64,000 bases of DNA from VRUE01 sp963816785 (GTDB lineage: Bacteria; Actinomycetota; Thermoleophilia; Solirubrobacterales; 70-9): positions 1,426,001 through 1,490,000 of the forward strand of contig CAWFLL010000004.1 of assembly GCA_963816785.1 (NCBI GenBank). Reading direction: 5' to 3'. The notes beneath the pieces were generated by a model, which saw only the letters and a program-made list of their open reading frames with translations, made no database searches and was not told the DNA's origin. Each line of letters opens with the position of its first letter. The stretch's first letter is position 1. Below are positions 1 through 8,401 of this stretch, piece by piece. Both the position numbers and the translations under genes were made by a program.

Positions 1-10
1 GGGCGCCTGG

Positions 11-148
11 TCAGTACCACTTACCGCGCGCGAAGCCGCCGAACGCGATCAGCCCGATCAGGGCGACGATCAGCCCAATCCAAAAGCTCCAGACGAACAT
101 CAGGACGATTCCGATGATGACGATGATTCCGCCAAGCGTGATGCCCAT
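11..148 (-). CDS. Small hydrophobic membrane protein (DUF6131-like)
   Basis: A 45-residue ORF, nearly all hydrophobic from residue 4 to 38 (Ile/Val/Leu/Gly runs, two short helices or one long one), ending in a basic-aromatic tail FARGKWY. A purine-rich GAGAGG precedes the ATG at ribosome-binding distance, which supports translation. Size, glycine-spaced hydrophobic core and the Gly-Gly...Arg...Trp-Tyr end resemble the small actinobacterial DUF6131 membrane proteins, but that match is by eye. Likely an inner-membrane microprotein of unknown role. Confidence 0.6.
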   Translation of the reverse strand: MGITLGGIIVIIGIVLMFVWSFWIGLIVALIGLIAFGGFARGKWY

Positions 149-652
149 TCCTGACCTCTCTCTCGCTCCGTGACTGTGTGGGTTGCTACAGCGCGCACGA
201 TGCGCAGTGTCCCTCTACCCGGAGGAGGCACTCCCGAACCCCGCATCGCCGGTCCGGACATCAACTCCGTTGGAAGCCCAATTCCTCCAGATCCTCGAGA
301 ATGCGGTCGAAGTTCTCCGCGAAGAGATCGAGGAGCATGGGTCGAAGCGTGTGCCGCGCTGGGCGAGCATCTCTTCGAGCGGCGCGTAGCAAGGCGCCGC
401 ATCTGGGCCTCACGTCGATCAGAAGTATGCGCTCAAAATGCCGAAAAAACCTTACCGAGTGCCCTTGCTTCGTACCGGCGGGCCGAGTGGCGCAAGCGTT
501 TTGCCTCCTCGAGGCCGGGGTAAACTGGGTGAGAGGCGGCTTGCCGGCCTGAATCCCAGCGGCTTTCACCGATTCCCGGTTCCCGCTTGGGTGCGAAGAC
601 CAACCGCCGGCGTGGTGGAGAGGCGTTCCGGCCGGCGCCGCCAAGTTCTCCT
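149..652. other. 500-base stretch without a convincing gene
   Basis: Several overlapping ORFs of 60-130 codons exist on both strands, but none has recognisable domain sequence, a good ribosome-binding site or a plausible amino-acid composition. A 7-bp GC stem (GCGGCGC / GCGCCGC, 8-base loop) lies at 379-400, which is not surprising at this GC content. The AT-richer patch near 430-450 could hold a promoter. I see nothing else. Confidence 0.4.
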
Positions 653-928
653 CTATGCCTGATCGGGTGCCTTCTCACCGGGCCAGGATCCGGTCAGCCG
701 CGCGAAGCCGCCGCGCACACCGTGGTCGACCATGCCTTTGGTCAGGCGGAAGACGGCCCCCTCGACCAAGAGGGCAACGACCAATTTCGGATAGGAGGCC
801 TCTCGTTGATCCGGCTCGGGCGGCTCCTCATCGTCGAAGAGGGACCAGAGCCGGTCGAACCGCTTCTGCGCCACCCACCCGGCGAGGAGGCCCGAGATGA
901 TCCCGATCGGAGCGAAGACCAGCTTCAC
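653..928 (-). CDS. DUF4235 membrane protein
   Basis: A 91-residue protein with an N-terminal hydrophobic segment (about residues 3-20, PIGIISGLLAG), a conserved acidic linker DDEEPPEPDQREAS (about 31-45), a second amphipathic helix, and the C-terminal GGFARLTGSWPG signature. This arrangement is that of DUF4235, a small actinobacterial membrane family of unknown function. It is the last gene of a minus-strand run with the HD protein and the alpha/beta hydrolase upstream. Confidence 0.85.
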   Translation of the reverse strand: MKLVFAPIGIISGLLAGWVAQKRFDRLWSLFDDEEPPEPDQREASYPKLVVALLVEGAVFRLTKGMVDHGVRGGFARLTGSWPGEKAPDQA

Positions 929-968
929 GTAGGCGGTCTACCCGTCCCCGATCGGCGCAAACGACGGC

Positions 969-1535
969 TTATCCGAGGCGGTCGAGCTCCTCGGCGAGTT
1001 CGGAGAGGAACGGCAGCGTCGGCTCGGCCTCCCGCAGCTCGACGAGGGTCTGGCGATAGTGCTCGAGCCGCTCCGCTTCGGGCTGCTCCCCCCTTTCGTT
1101 CAGCCGGCGGACCTTTGCGAGCTTGTCGGCGGCGTAGATCGCGGCGACGCAGCTGTTCGCCGCCACCCGGCCGCGATGCTCGGCCTTGCGCTCGCGATAG
1201 GCGGCGATCGTCTCGTCCTCGGTCATCTCGCCGACCAGCTCTGCGACCTCGGGGCCGAAGCGGGACTCGATCTCGCCGAGCTCCGTTTCGGTGTCCTCGA
1301 TCACGTCGTGCAGCAGCGCCGCGGCGACAACGACATCGGGAAACCCATTTTCATGCAGCAGCCTCGCGACCGCCACCGGGTGGTCGATCTCGGTGTCCCC
1401 TCTGCTCCGCGGCCCGTGATGGGCACTCACGGCCATCTCATACGCCCCTTCGAGCAGGGCCGACCCAGCGACGAAATCCGGCGGCGAATCCGGGCCACCG
1501 GGCGGAGCCATGAGCTCACCATGGCGTGAGTCCAT
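969..1535 (-). CDS. HD-domain phosphohydrolase (RelA/SpoT-type HD fold)
   Basis: About 188 residues. The metal-binding HD pattern is visible: H in EIDHPVAVARLL, the HD pair in ALLHDVIEDTE and a later conserved D in YAADKLAKVR. This is the order found in the hydrolase half of RelA/SpoT and in stand-alone small alarmone hydrolases (MESH1-like). There is no synthetase or TGS domain, so the protein could be a single-domain (p)ppGpp hydrolase or another nucleotide phosphohydrolase. A second ATG at 1511 gives 180 residues and has a better upstream GGTGAG, so the start is uncertain. It lies 21 bases after the hydrolase gene on the same strand. Confidence 0.8.
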   Translation of the reverse strand: MDSRHGELMAPPGGPDSPPDFVAGSALLEGAYEMAVSAHHGPRSRGDTEIDHPVAVARLLHENGFPDVVVAAALLHDVIEDTETELGEIESRFGPEVAELVGEMTEDETIAAYRERKAEHRGRVAANSCVAAIYAADKLAKVRRLNERGEQPEAERLEHYRQTLVELREAEPTLPFLSELAEELDRLG

Positions 1536-1556
1536 GGTGGGACTGTGACGGATCCG

Positions 1557-2723
1557 TTATTGGCGCGCCGCGCCGATGCGGCGGAGGAAGTCGCGCAGCC
1601 GTCGTTCGTAGAGACCCGGGTTCACGTTCCATGCCTCGGTGTGGCCTGCCCCGGGCGCGTGGTAGTAGGTGACCCAGCGCGGCAGCTCGGCGGCCAGATC
1701 CTCGCTGGTCGCGATCGGGACGACTTCGTCCTCGGTGCCGTGGAAGAGCAGGATCGGGAGCTGAAGCGCCTCGGGGTGCCGGAGGGCGTCGAGATCGTCC
1801 CAGTCGGCGTCGATCCGGGCGCCGATCGCCCACTCGACGGGGGTCGAGGCGATGCCAGGCAGGCCCATCTCGGACGCTTGGAAGGAGAGGATCTCCCGCC
1901 AGTCGAGCGCCGGCGCGTCGAGGACGAGCCCTGCGACCCGGCCCGCAAGCCGCGAATGCTGCATGAACTGGGTGACCAGCGAGCCGCCCATCGAGTAGCC
2001 GACGAGGACGAGGCGCTGGGCCCCGTGGGAGAATGCGTAGCGCGCGGCCGCCTCGAGGTCGCGCCACTCGGTCAGGCCCATGTGGTGGAGACCATCCGGG
2101 CTGGGCGGGGCACCGAGGTCCTCCCGGTAGGTGATCAGGAGCGCCGCCAGTCCCTCGCGGCGCAGACTCGGCAACAGGCGCAGGCCCGTCTGCGGGTTGT
2201 CGTTGATCCCGTGGACGACGATCGCCCAGGTCGATGCGGGCGCGCCGACCTGCCACGCCGGCATCCTCCCCAGCTCGCCCGGGACCCGGACATCGGCGAA
2301 CGGCAGGCCGAACGCCTGCATCGGATCGCCCCGGTAGACCTTGGAATCGATCGCGGCCTTCACTCCCGGCACGAGGTAGCCGCGCACGTCCCGCAGCGTC
2401 CTCGTCACGCCCTCGGGGTCGCTGCCCAGCGCGGCGCCGATGACCGCGTGCCCGGCTTGCCAGTCCAGCCCGTAGACCCCCGGGCGCCGGGTTTCCTCGG
2501 TGTCCGAGAGGACGACCCGGCCCGGGGCGAGCGCCTCGACGGTGACTTCCTCCGGCCACTCCGCGTGGTCCGGGACGAGCACCTGCGAGGAGAAATGCCA
2601 GCTGATGGCCGCCCCGATGCCGAGCAGCAGGACGAGGATCACCCCGGCGGCGACCAGCGACCGCCAATGGCGCCGCGGCCAGGCCGGGCCCTTCAGGGAC
2701 GCTGAGCCGACAGCTCCTCCCAC
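1557..2723 (-). CDS. Membrane-anchored alpha/beta hydrolase
   Basis: 388 residues. The N-terminus is basic followed by one membrane helix (about 22-42), so the catalytic domain should face outside. The serine-hydrolase nucleophile elbow is GYSMGG; the acid is in GTEDEVVP and the histidine in GAGHTEAW, giving a complete Ser-Asp-His triad. The oxyanion-side motif VVHGINDN precedes the elbow. These are features of the BAAT/dienelactone-type alpha/beta hydrolases often annotated as cell-envelope esterases. The substrate cannot be told. It heads a minus-strand run with the HD and DUF4235 genes. Confidence 0.8.
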   Translation of the reverse strand: MGGAVGSASLKGPAWPRRHWRSLVAAGVILVLLLGIGAAISWHFSSQVLVPDHAEWPEEVTVEALAPGRVVLSDTEETRRPGVYGLDWQAGHAVIGAALGSDPEGVTRTLRDVRGYLVPGVKAAIDSKVYRGDPMQAFGLPFADVRVPGELGRMPAWQVGAPASTWAIVVHGINDNPQTGLRLLPSLRREGLAALLITYREDLGAPPSPDGLHHMGLTEWRDLEAAARYAFSHGAQRLVLVGYSMGGSLVTQFMQHSRLAGRVAGLVLDAPALDWREILSFQASEMGLPGIASTPVEWAIGARIDADWDDLDALRHPEALQLPILLFHGTEDEVVPIATSEDLAAELPRWVTYYHAPGAGHTEAWNVNPGLYERRLRDFLRRIGAARQ

Positions 2724-2842
2724 GGGGCCGCAGCCTACTGCGAGGGAGTTGTGCGATCGCGCCGCCGGTGGCAGGATGTCGCGACCGTGGAGACCCTGGC
2801 CGCACCGAAGGAAGGCACCGCCAGCCGCCGCCGGTGCTGGGG

Positions 2843-3133
2843 ACCCCGCTGAACCGGCGGCGCGCGGTCTCCCTCACCCTCGACCAGTTCAAGTACGGGT
2901 GGGCCAACGCGCTCGACGATCAGGCGGCCGCGCGGCTCCACGGGACCTTCCACGTGCCAGGACCGGGCGCGCCGATCTTCCAGGCGGCAATGGCCAACCT
3001 GAGCCCCTGGACCGAGGCGAAGGCCGACAGTAGGAACCCCGAGCGGGGGCCGCTGCTGGTGATCTCGGGCGAGAAAAACCACACCGTGCCGTGGGCGCTC
3101 GAGTTCGTCAGGCGCTTCGCTCAGCCGCAATGA
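2843..3133 (+). pseudogene. Remnant of an alpha/beta hydrolase (C-terminal fragment)
   Basis: The frame reads TPLNRRRAVSLTLDQFKYGW followed by a segment with FHVPGPGAPIFQAA, NLSPWTEAKAD and GPLLVISGEKNHTVPW. This is the cap plus acid-loop part of a family of small alpha/beta hydrolases. The nucleophile-elbow half is absent upstream, and after HTVPWA the usual C-terminal helix with the catalytic His is missing: the frame ends after about 15 unrelated residues. I read it as a truncated relic. Codon use remains high GC. Confidence 0.6.
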
Positions 3134-3153
3134 CCTCCGGCTAGCCTTCGCCC

Positions 3154-3624
3154 ATGGCGTCAGACGGTGTGACCGTCCGCGCGGCCGGGCCAGAGGATGC
3201 CGAGGCAATCGGGCAGCTCCTGCACGACTTCAACACTGAGTTCTCCGAGCCGACGCCGGGGGTCGAGGTGCTGGCCGAGCGGGCCCGGGAAATGCTCGCC
3301 GCCGGCGAGATACGGATCCTGTTGGCGGGAGAGCCTCCATACGGCCTCGCGATGCTCCGCCTCCGTCCCTCGATCTGGACCGGCGCCCTCGACGCCCACG
3401 TGGAGGAGCTCTACGTCGCGCCCGCGCGGCGCGGTCGCGGCGCCGGACGGTCGTTGCTCGAGGCGACGATCGAGCTCGCCCGAAGCGCGGGCGCCGAGCA
3501 TCTCGACCTGATCACCGGCGAGGAGGACACGGCGGCGCGGGAGCTGTATGAGAGCTTCGGCATGGTCCACCGCGAGGGGGGGCCGGAGGGGCCGCTCATG
3601 CTCTATTACGAGCGAGACATCTAG
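3154..3624 (+). CDS. GNAT family N-acetyltransferase
   Basis: 156 residues with the GNAT fold. The N-terminus is VRAAGPEDAEAIGQLLHDF, a mid strand VEELYVAPARRGRGAGRSLL contains the acetyl-CoA pyrophosphate loop (R-R-G-R-G-A-G), and the C-terminal motif is ARELYESFGM. The length is typical for a stand-alone GNAT enzyme. The acceptor cannot be predicted. It is convergent with the MFS gene (24 bases apart). Confidence 0.85.
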   Translation: MASDGVTVRAAGPEDAEAIGQLLHDFNTEFSEPTPGVEVLAERAREMLAAGEIRILLAGEPPYGLAMLRLRPSIWTGALDAHVEELYVAPARRGRGAGRSLLEATIELARSAGAEHLDLITGEEDTAARELYESFGMVHREGGPEGPLMLYYERDI

Positions 3625-3648
3625 AGGCGACGCAACCTCGGCAAAGAC

Positions 3649-5148
3649 CTAGCCCTCCGAGTAGGCCGGCTCGCGCCCCGAGGGCTCAGGCTCTGCCGCG
3701 CCCTCGTGCGCCTCGGCGCCTTCCGGCGCGGGTTCGTAGCGGAGCACGAACACAGCGATCAGGAGGGCGATGCCGACCAGGCCGGCGCCGACGACGTAGG
3801 CGAGGTGGAAGCCCGAGTTGAGCGCCGCATCGTTGGAGACGCCTGCGGCAAGCAGATCGTCGGTCCTGCCGGTGGCGAGGGTCGCGAGCACCGCGAGCCC
3901 GATCGCGCCGCCGACCTGGGCGCTGGTGTTCACGACTCCCGAGGCGAGTCCGGCGTCGCTTTTCGTCGCACCCGACATCGCCAGCGTCATCAGCGACGGG
4001 AAGGAAGTCCCGATCCCGACGCCGATCAGCAGCATCGGGGGCAGGATGTCGATCGCGTAGACGCCGTCGACCGGGGTGCGGGCGAAGAGCAGCAGCCCCG
4101 CAGCGATCATCACGAGCCCCGGAATCAGGGTCCGCCGCGGCCCGAAGCGCATGATCAGCCGCTCCGAGAATCCAAGCGAGAGGGTGCCCATGACCAGGGT
4201 CGCGGGGAGGAAGGCGAGCCCGACCTGGAGCGGGTCGTAGCCGAGGATCCGCTGCAGGTAGAGGGCGCCGAGGAAGAACATCGCGAACATCCCGGCGACG
4301 AGCAGCATCTGCAGGGCGTTCGCGCCGGAGACGTTGCGGGAGCGGAACAGGCGCAGCGGCATCAGCGGGTTGGCGATGACCGCCTGGCGCACGATGAAGG
4401 CGGCCCCCAGGGCGAGCGAGACGGCCCCCATGCCGAGGGTCTGCGCGGAAAGCCAGCCATTGCTCTCGACCTCGAGGATGGCGTAGGTCCCGAGCATCAG
4501 GCCGCTCGTGATCAGGACGGCGCCGGGGATGTCCGCCCCCTCCCCGATTCCGATTCCGTCATGGTCGTCCACCAATCGCAGGGCCAGAAAGGCGGTGGCG
4601 ATGCCGACCGGGATGTTGATGAAGAAGATCCAGTGCCAGGCGATCGCCTCGGTCAGAACCCCGCCGACGAGGAGGCCGATCGTGCCTCCGGCCGAGGCGA
4701 CGAAGCCGTAGACGCCGATCGCTTTCGCCTGCTCCCGGGGCTCTGGGAACATCGTCACGATCATCGCCAGGATCACGGCTGACGTCAGCGCCCCGCCGAT
4801 GCCCTGGATGAAGCGGGCGCCGACCAGCATCTCCTCGGTCTGGGAGAGGGCGGCGAGCAGCGAGGCGGTGGTGAAGACCGCGAGGCCGGCCAGGAAAACC
4901 CGCCGCTGGCCGAGGAGGTCGCCGAACCGGCCGGCGAGCAGGAGCAGGCCCCCGAACGGAACCAGGTAGGCGTTGACGACCCAGGCGAGGTTGCTCTGTG
5001 AGAAGCCGAGGTCATCCTGGATCGAGGGCAGGGCGACGTTGACGATCGTGATGTCGAGAACGATCATCAGCATCCCGGCGCAGAGGACGTAGAGCGCGAC
5101 CCAGCGCCTGCTGTCCTCGGCCGCTGCATTGCCCTGCGGGATCTGCAT
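3649..5148 (-). CDS. MFS drug/proton antiporter, DHA2 (EmrB/QacA) family
   Basis: 499 residues with about 14 hydrophobic segments. Motif C/D-like features of the DHA2 family are visible: LDITIVNVALPSIQDDLG in helix 1, the loop 2-3 motif GRFGDLLGQRRVF and the first-half motif GIGGALTSAVILA. It should export hydrophobic drugs or metabolites using the proton gradient. It is transcribed away from an HxlR regulator that starts 76 bases upstream, a classic inducible-efflux arrangement. An inverted repeat in the shared intergenic space (5155-5193) may be the operator. Confidence 0.9.
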   Translation of the reverse strand: MQIPQGNAAAEDSRRWVALYVLCAGMLMIVLDITIVNVALPSIQDDLGFSQSNLAWVVNAYLVPFGGLLLLAGRFGDLLGQRRVFLAGLAVFTTASLLAALSQTEEMLVGARFIQGIGGALTSAVILAMIVTMFPEPREQAKAIGVYGFVASAGGTIGLLVGGVLTEAIAWHWIFFINIPVGIATAFLALRLVDDHDGIGIGEGADIPGAVLITSGLMLGTYAILEVESNGWLSAQTLGMGAVSLALGAAFIVRQAVIANPLMPLRLFRSRNVSGANALQMLLVAGMFAMFFLGALYLQRILGYDPLQVGLAFLPATLVMGTLSLGFSERLIMRFGPRRTLIPGLVMIAAGLLLFARTPVDGVYAIDILPPMLLIGVGIGTSFPSLMTLAMSGATKSDAGLASGVVNTSAQVGGAIGLAVLATLATGRTDDLLAAGVSNDAALNSGFHLAYVVGAGLVGIALLIAVFVLRYEPAPEGAEAHEGAAEPEPSGREPAYSEG

Positions 5149-5154
5149 CGGTGT

Positions 5155-5193
5155 ACAGTAGCAATCGGTTCAAAAAAGCAACCAGCTACTTGT
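5155..5193. promoter_or_regulatory. Candidate HxlR operator between efflux gene and regulator
   Basis: An imperfect inverted repeat has arms ACAGTAGC (5155-5162) and GCTACTTGT (5185-5193), with secondary matching GGTT / AACC inside and an A6 run in the centre. It lies between the divergent MFS and HxlR starts, where an autoregulating HxlR repressor would bind. The assignment rests on symmetry and position only. Confidence 0.4.
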
Positions 5194-5224
5194 AAGTTTG
5201 TACGGATTCGCATAGACTTGCCTC

Positions 5225-5938
5225 GTGGGCTTAAAGCGGTCATACGGTGAGGCCTGTCGTCTCGCCTCCGCCCTCGACTTGATCGGAGAGCGTTGGGCGC
5301 TGCTTGTGGTGCGCGAGCTGATGCTGGGGCCGCGGCGTTTCACCGACCTACGTGCCGGCCTGCCCACCGTCAGCTCCAACATCCTCTCCGAGCGGCTTCG
5401 TGAGCTCGAGCACGGCGGGGTCATCCGGCGCCGGAAGCTGCCGCCGCCGTACGCCTCCCGTGTCTACGAGCTCACCGAGTGGGGAAAGGAGCTGGAGCCG
5501 GTCGTGACGGCGCTGGGCGCCTGGGGCGCCCGCTCGCCGCGACCGCCCGAGCACCTCCGGATCAGCGCCGGCTCGGTGGTCCTTGCCCTGCGCTCGCTGT
5601 TCGACCCGGAGGCCGCGGGTGAGCTCGAGGCCAGTTACGAGCTGAGGCTCGACGACCAGCGCTTCCACGTCGACGTCGCGGCCGGCGAGATCACCCTCAG
5701 CCGGGGTCCCGCCGAGTCCCCCGCCGCGGTGATCGAGGCCGAGGCGGCCACCATGGCGAACCTTCTCGGCGGCCAGGTTACGCTCGATCAGGCGCTCGAC
5801 TCGGGCGATCTGGAGGTCGAGGGACGAAAGCGCGTGGTCGCCCGCTTCCTGCGCCTGTTCCCGATGTTGGCGCCGTGCGAGGCCGCTGCGGATCAGTGCG
5901 CGGCGCCGGAGGAGAGCGGCGTCGCGGTAACCGTGTAG
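5225..5938 (+). CDS. HxlR family transcriptional regulator with C-terminal extension
   Basis: 237 residues from a GTG start. Residues 1-100 are a winged helix-turn-helix of HxlR type: SYGEACRLASALDLIGERWA, then LVVRELMLGPRRFTDL, SSNILSERLREL and the wing GGVIRRRKLPPPYASRVYELT. Residues 105-237 form a second domain, similar in layout to the SCP2-like or ligand-binding tails seen on longer HxlR proteins. It probably represses the divergent MFS exporter in response to a small molecule. Its 3' end overlaps the convergent hydrolase-cyclase gene by 46 bases. Confidence 0.85.
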   Translation: MGLKRSYGEACRLASALDLIGERWALLVVRELMLGPRRFTDLRAGLPTVSSNILSERLRELEHGGVIRRRKLPPPYASRVYELTEWGKELEPVVTALGAWGARSPRPPEHLRISAGSVVLALRSLFDPEAAGELEASYELRLDDQRFHVDVAAGEITLSRGPAESPAAVIEAEAATMANLLGGQVTLDQALDSGDLEVEGRKRVVARFLRLFPMLAPCEAAADQCAAPEESGVAVTV

Positions 5939-7257
5939 ACGTCCCACTCGTCGGCCACGCCCTTCAGGGAGTGGCTTCCGAACGAGTCGAAATCGATCCC
6001 GGATCCCGTGACCAGGTCGCGGACGGTCCGCGAGGCCAGCACCGTCCCACCTCCGGCCAGGGCCGAGATCCGGGCGGCGACGTGGACCGCGATCCCCCCT
6101 ACGTCGTCGCCGATCAGCTCGACCTCGCCGGTGTGCATCCCCGCCCGCACCTCGATCCCGAGCGAGGGCACGTCCGCGACCACCGCCTGCGCGCACTCGA
6201 CGGCCCGGGTCGGCCCGTCGAAGATCGCCAGGAACCCGTCCCCCGTCGTCTTGATCTCGCGGCCGCCGAAGCGCTCGAGGTGGCGGCGGACCAGTCCCTG
6301 GTGCTGCTCGAGCAGCTCGCGCCAGCGCCGGTCGCCCATCTCGGTCGCAAGCCGGGTCGAGTCGACGATGTCGGTGAACAGCACCGTCGCCAGGACCCGG
6401 TCGGTCTTCGGCCCCGGCCGCACCCCGGTCAGGAACTCCTCGATCTCGTCGAGCGCCTCCTCGCTGTCCGGCCCGATCCAGGGGGCATGGTCGCCGCCCT
6501 CCAGTTCGACAAAGCGGCTGCCCGGGATCTGCTCGGCGAGCCAGCGACCGGCACGGACGTTCACGGCGCGGTCATGGCGCCTATGCATGACAAGGGTCGG
6601 CGCCTGGATCAGCGGCAGCGCATCACGCATGTCGATGTCGAGGAACATTTCGAAGAACCGCTGGACCCGCATCGGGCTGGCAGCCTGCCGCTCGTAGCGC
6701 GCCTGGAACTCACGCGCCTGGGGGTCCTCGGCGAGGCTGGGGGCGAAGATCTCGATCGACGCGCCCTTGCCCCAGGCCGGCGCGAGCAGCTGATGGAGTG
6801 CTTCCTCTGCGGCCTCCTTCTCCGGCGCCCAGGGATAGTCCTCCGCCCACGTCGACCTCGCCATCGCTCCGCAGAGGATCAGGGCCGAGGTTCTCTCCGG
6901 GTACGTGGCCGCGAACAGCATGCACATCGTCCCCCCCTCCGAGACACCGATCAGGGCGGCCCGCTCGGAGCCGGCGGCGTCCATCACCGCGCGGACGTCG
7001 TCCATCCGCTCCTCGAGCGTCGCCGGGCCCGACACCGGGTCCGAGAGGCCGACGCCGCGGCGGTCGAAGAGGATCACGCGCGCGAACGAGCCGAGCCGCC
7101 TGACGAACCGGGTCAGGGCCGGGCTCTCCCAGACCAGGTCGAGGTGGGAGACGAACGGGAAGGCGAGGACGAGGTCGATCTCGCCCTCTCCCACCACCTG
7201 GTAGGCGATGCCGATCTCGCCACTCCGTGCGTATCGCGTCTCCGGTGGCATCGCCAT
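5893..7257 (-). CDS. Alpha/beta hydrolase fused to class III adenylate/guanylate cyclase domain
   Basis: 454 residues. The N-terminal half (about 1-280) is an alpha/beta hydrolase: RRGVGLSD, nucleophile-elbow region GVSEGGTM, acid loop HRRHDRAVN and GGDHAPW with the catalytic His. The C-terminal half (about 285-450) is a class III nucleotidyl cyclase: ATVLFTDIVDSTRLA carries the first metal Asp, KTTGDGFLAIFD the second, and VRAGMHTGEVE the following core strand. Hydrolase-cyclase fusions are common in actinobacteria with many cyclases. The hydrolase half may act as a sensor that binds a ligand and tunes cAMP or cGMP synthesis. No membrane helix is seen, so it is likely cytosolic. Confidence 0.85.
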   Translation of the reverse strand: MAMPPETRYARSGEIGIAYQVVGEGEIDLVLAFPFVSHLDLVWESPALTRFVRRLGSFARVILFDRRGVGLSDPVSGPATLEERMDDVRAVMDAAGSERAALIGVSEGGTMCMLFAATYPERTSALILCGAMARSTWAEDYPWAPEKEAAEEALHQLLAPAWGKGASIEIFAPSLAEDPQAREFQARYERQAASPMRVQRFFEMFLDIDMRDALPLIQAPTLVMHRRHDRAVNVRAGRWLAEQIPGSRFVELEGGDHAPWIGPDSEEALDEIEEFLTGVRPGPKTDRVLATVLFTDIVDSTRLATEMGDRRWRELLEQHQGLVRRHLERFGGREIKTTGDGFLAIFDGPTRAVECAQAVVADVPSLGIEVRAGMHTGEVELIGDDVGGIAVHVAARISALAGGGTVLASRTVRDLVTGSGIDFDSFGSHSLKGVADEWDVYTVTATPLSSGAAH

Positions 7258-7272
7258 CCGTCAGCCTACGCC

Positions 7273-7755
7273 TCAGGTGTAGCGGGAGGCATCCAACCGG
7301 CAGTGCCGGAATTCGAACCCGACGACGAGCGCGTTCGCGCTTCGCGCCCCCGTCGAGAGCTGGGTGACCAGGTCCCCGGCCCGCCGCCGCTCGCCGGCGA
7401 TCAGAGCCCTCCCGGCCCGCTGCAGCAGGGCCGCCTGGTCGGCGATCTGCGCGAGCCAGTCCAAGAGGCGCGGCGCATCGGCCGCCGGGCGCGGCACCTT
7501 CCTCAGCTCGGATAACGCGCGGCGCAGGGCGGTGGAGGCCCTGATCAGCTGGTTGCCGGCGGGCTTCAGCTTTCCCCGCCGGACGTTCGAGCGGACGCCG
7601 CGGAGGATGTGCCCGTTTGCTTCGGTGTTCGCACTGCAGATCGGCTCGACCTGGTCCCTGTATTCGGCTCGCGGGCCTTCCAGGGCCGGAGCGGCGCCCG
7701 GGGCGACGAGCGCGTAGGCGAAGGTGAGGACGGCGGCTGCCCCCGCCAGCCTCAT
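7273..7755 (-). CDS. Secreted protein of unknown function
   Basis: 160 residues with a clear signal peptide (MRLAGAAAVLTFAYALVAPG, cleavage likely after AAPA near residue 25). The mature part is helical and basic, with one Cys in EPICSANTEANG near the start and one in FRHC near the C-terminus, which could pair. It looks like a small helical-bundle exported protein. I recognise no enzyme motif. The start ATG overlaps the stop of the DUF480 gene, so the two are co-transcribed. Confidence 0.7.
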   Translation of the reverse strand: MRLAGAAAVLTFAYALVAPGAAPALEGPRAEYRDQVEPICSANTEANGHILRGVRSNVRRGKLKPAGNQLIRASTALRRALSELRKVPRPAADAPRLLDWLAQIADQAALLQRAGRALIAGERRRAGDLVTQLSTGARSANALVVGFEFRHCRLDASRYT

Positions 7756-8396
7756 CCTCCCCCCAATTCCACCCGCAGGGATTCGAGCTGGCCGCGGAGC
7801 TCGGCGACCTCGCGCTCGAGCCGGTCGAGACGATCCTCGCCCGGCGATCCGTCCGGTGGGGCCGGCTCGGCATCGTCACCCTCCGCCGCGACCGGGGGCG
7901 GGCCGCCTGCAGACGCCGACCCGAGCAGCTGCTCGTATCGCTCCTCCTTCTGCCCCGGCCGCCGCTGGTGGCGGGAGACGAGGCCCCGCTCCACCAACCG
8001 ATCGAGAGTCTCGTGCACGGCGGCGAGATCGGCGAAGGAGTTGAGGCGCTCGCTGCGCTGCTTCAGCTGGCCGGGAGTCTGCGGGCCGCGCAGCATCAGG
8101 ACCGCCAACAGCGAGATCTCCGCCGGGTTGACGTCGAGCGCCTCGTCAAGGAGGTGGCGGTACTTGCGGGCGCGGCTGCCGGAGCCGCTGGCGAGCCGCG
8201 TCCAGCCGCGGAGCGCGAGGCGCCTCAGCGCCTCGACCACGGTCTCCTCGTCGTAGGAGACGACGGGGTCGCGGTTGGTCGCCTGGTTGCAGGCGAGGCG
8301 CAGCGCGTTGACCGAGAGCGGGTAGACGTCGGGCGTCGTCCGTTGCTTCTCGATCAGGCAACCGACCACGCGTATCTCGACTGCGTCGGGCTCCAT
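7752..8396 (-). CDS. DUF480 (YceH) family protein
   Basis: 214 residues from the ATG reading MEPDAVEIRVVGCLIEKQ. Family hallmarks are EKQRTTPDVYPLSVNALRLA, CNQATNRDPV and LMLRGPQTPGQLKQRSER, which form two winged-helix domains. The C-terminus adds a short coiled coil (DRLDRLEREVAELRGQLESL) typical of YceH proteins. The fold is DNA-binding-like but the cellular role is unknown. A longer upstream reading is possible but would overlap pyrE out of frame. It sits directly after pyrE. Confidence 0.88.
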   Translation of the reverse strand: MEPDAVEIRVVGCLIEKQRTTPDVYPLSVNALRLACNQATNRDPVVSYDEETVVEALRRLALRGWTRLASGSGSRARKYRHLLDEALDVNPAEISLLAVLMLRGPQTPGQLKQRSERLNSFADLAAVHETLDRLVERGLVSRHQRRPGQKEERYEQLLGSASAGGPPPVAAEGDDAEPAPPDGSPGEDRLDRLEREVAELRGQLESLRVELGGG

Positions 8397-8401
8397 CGGC
8401 C

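Noticed and set aside
178..552. Overlapping small ORFs near the left edge
   Set aside because: No ribosome-binding sites or motifs; several frames are open together as expected at high GC.
1516..2907. 463-codon open frame on the minus strand overlapping the hydrolase
   Set aside because: It is Arg/Pro/Gly/Ala-rich without domain motifs; it is a GC-rich shadow of the hydrolase frame.
5875..7515. 546-codon plus-strand frame opposite the hydrolase-cyclase gene
   Set aside because: Composition (Arg, His, Asp, Pro) and lack of motifs mark it as antisense shadow; the minus frame carries full cyclase and hydrolase motifs.
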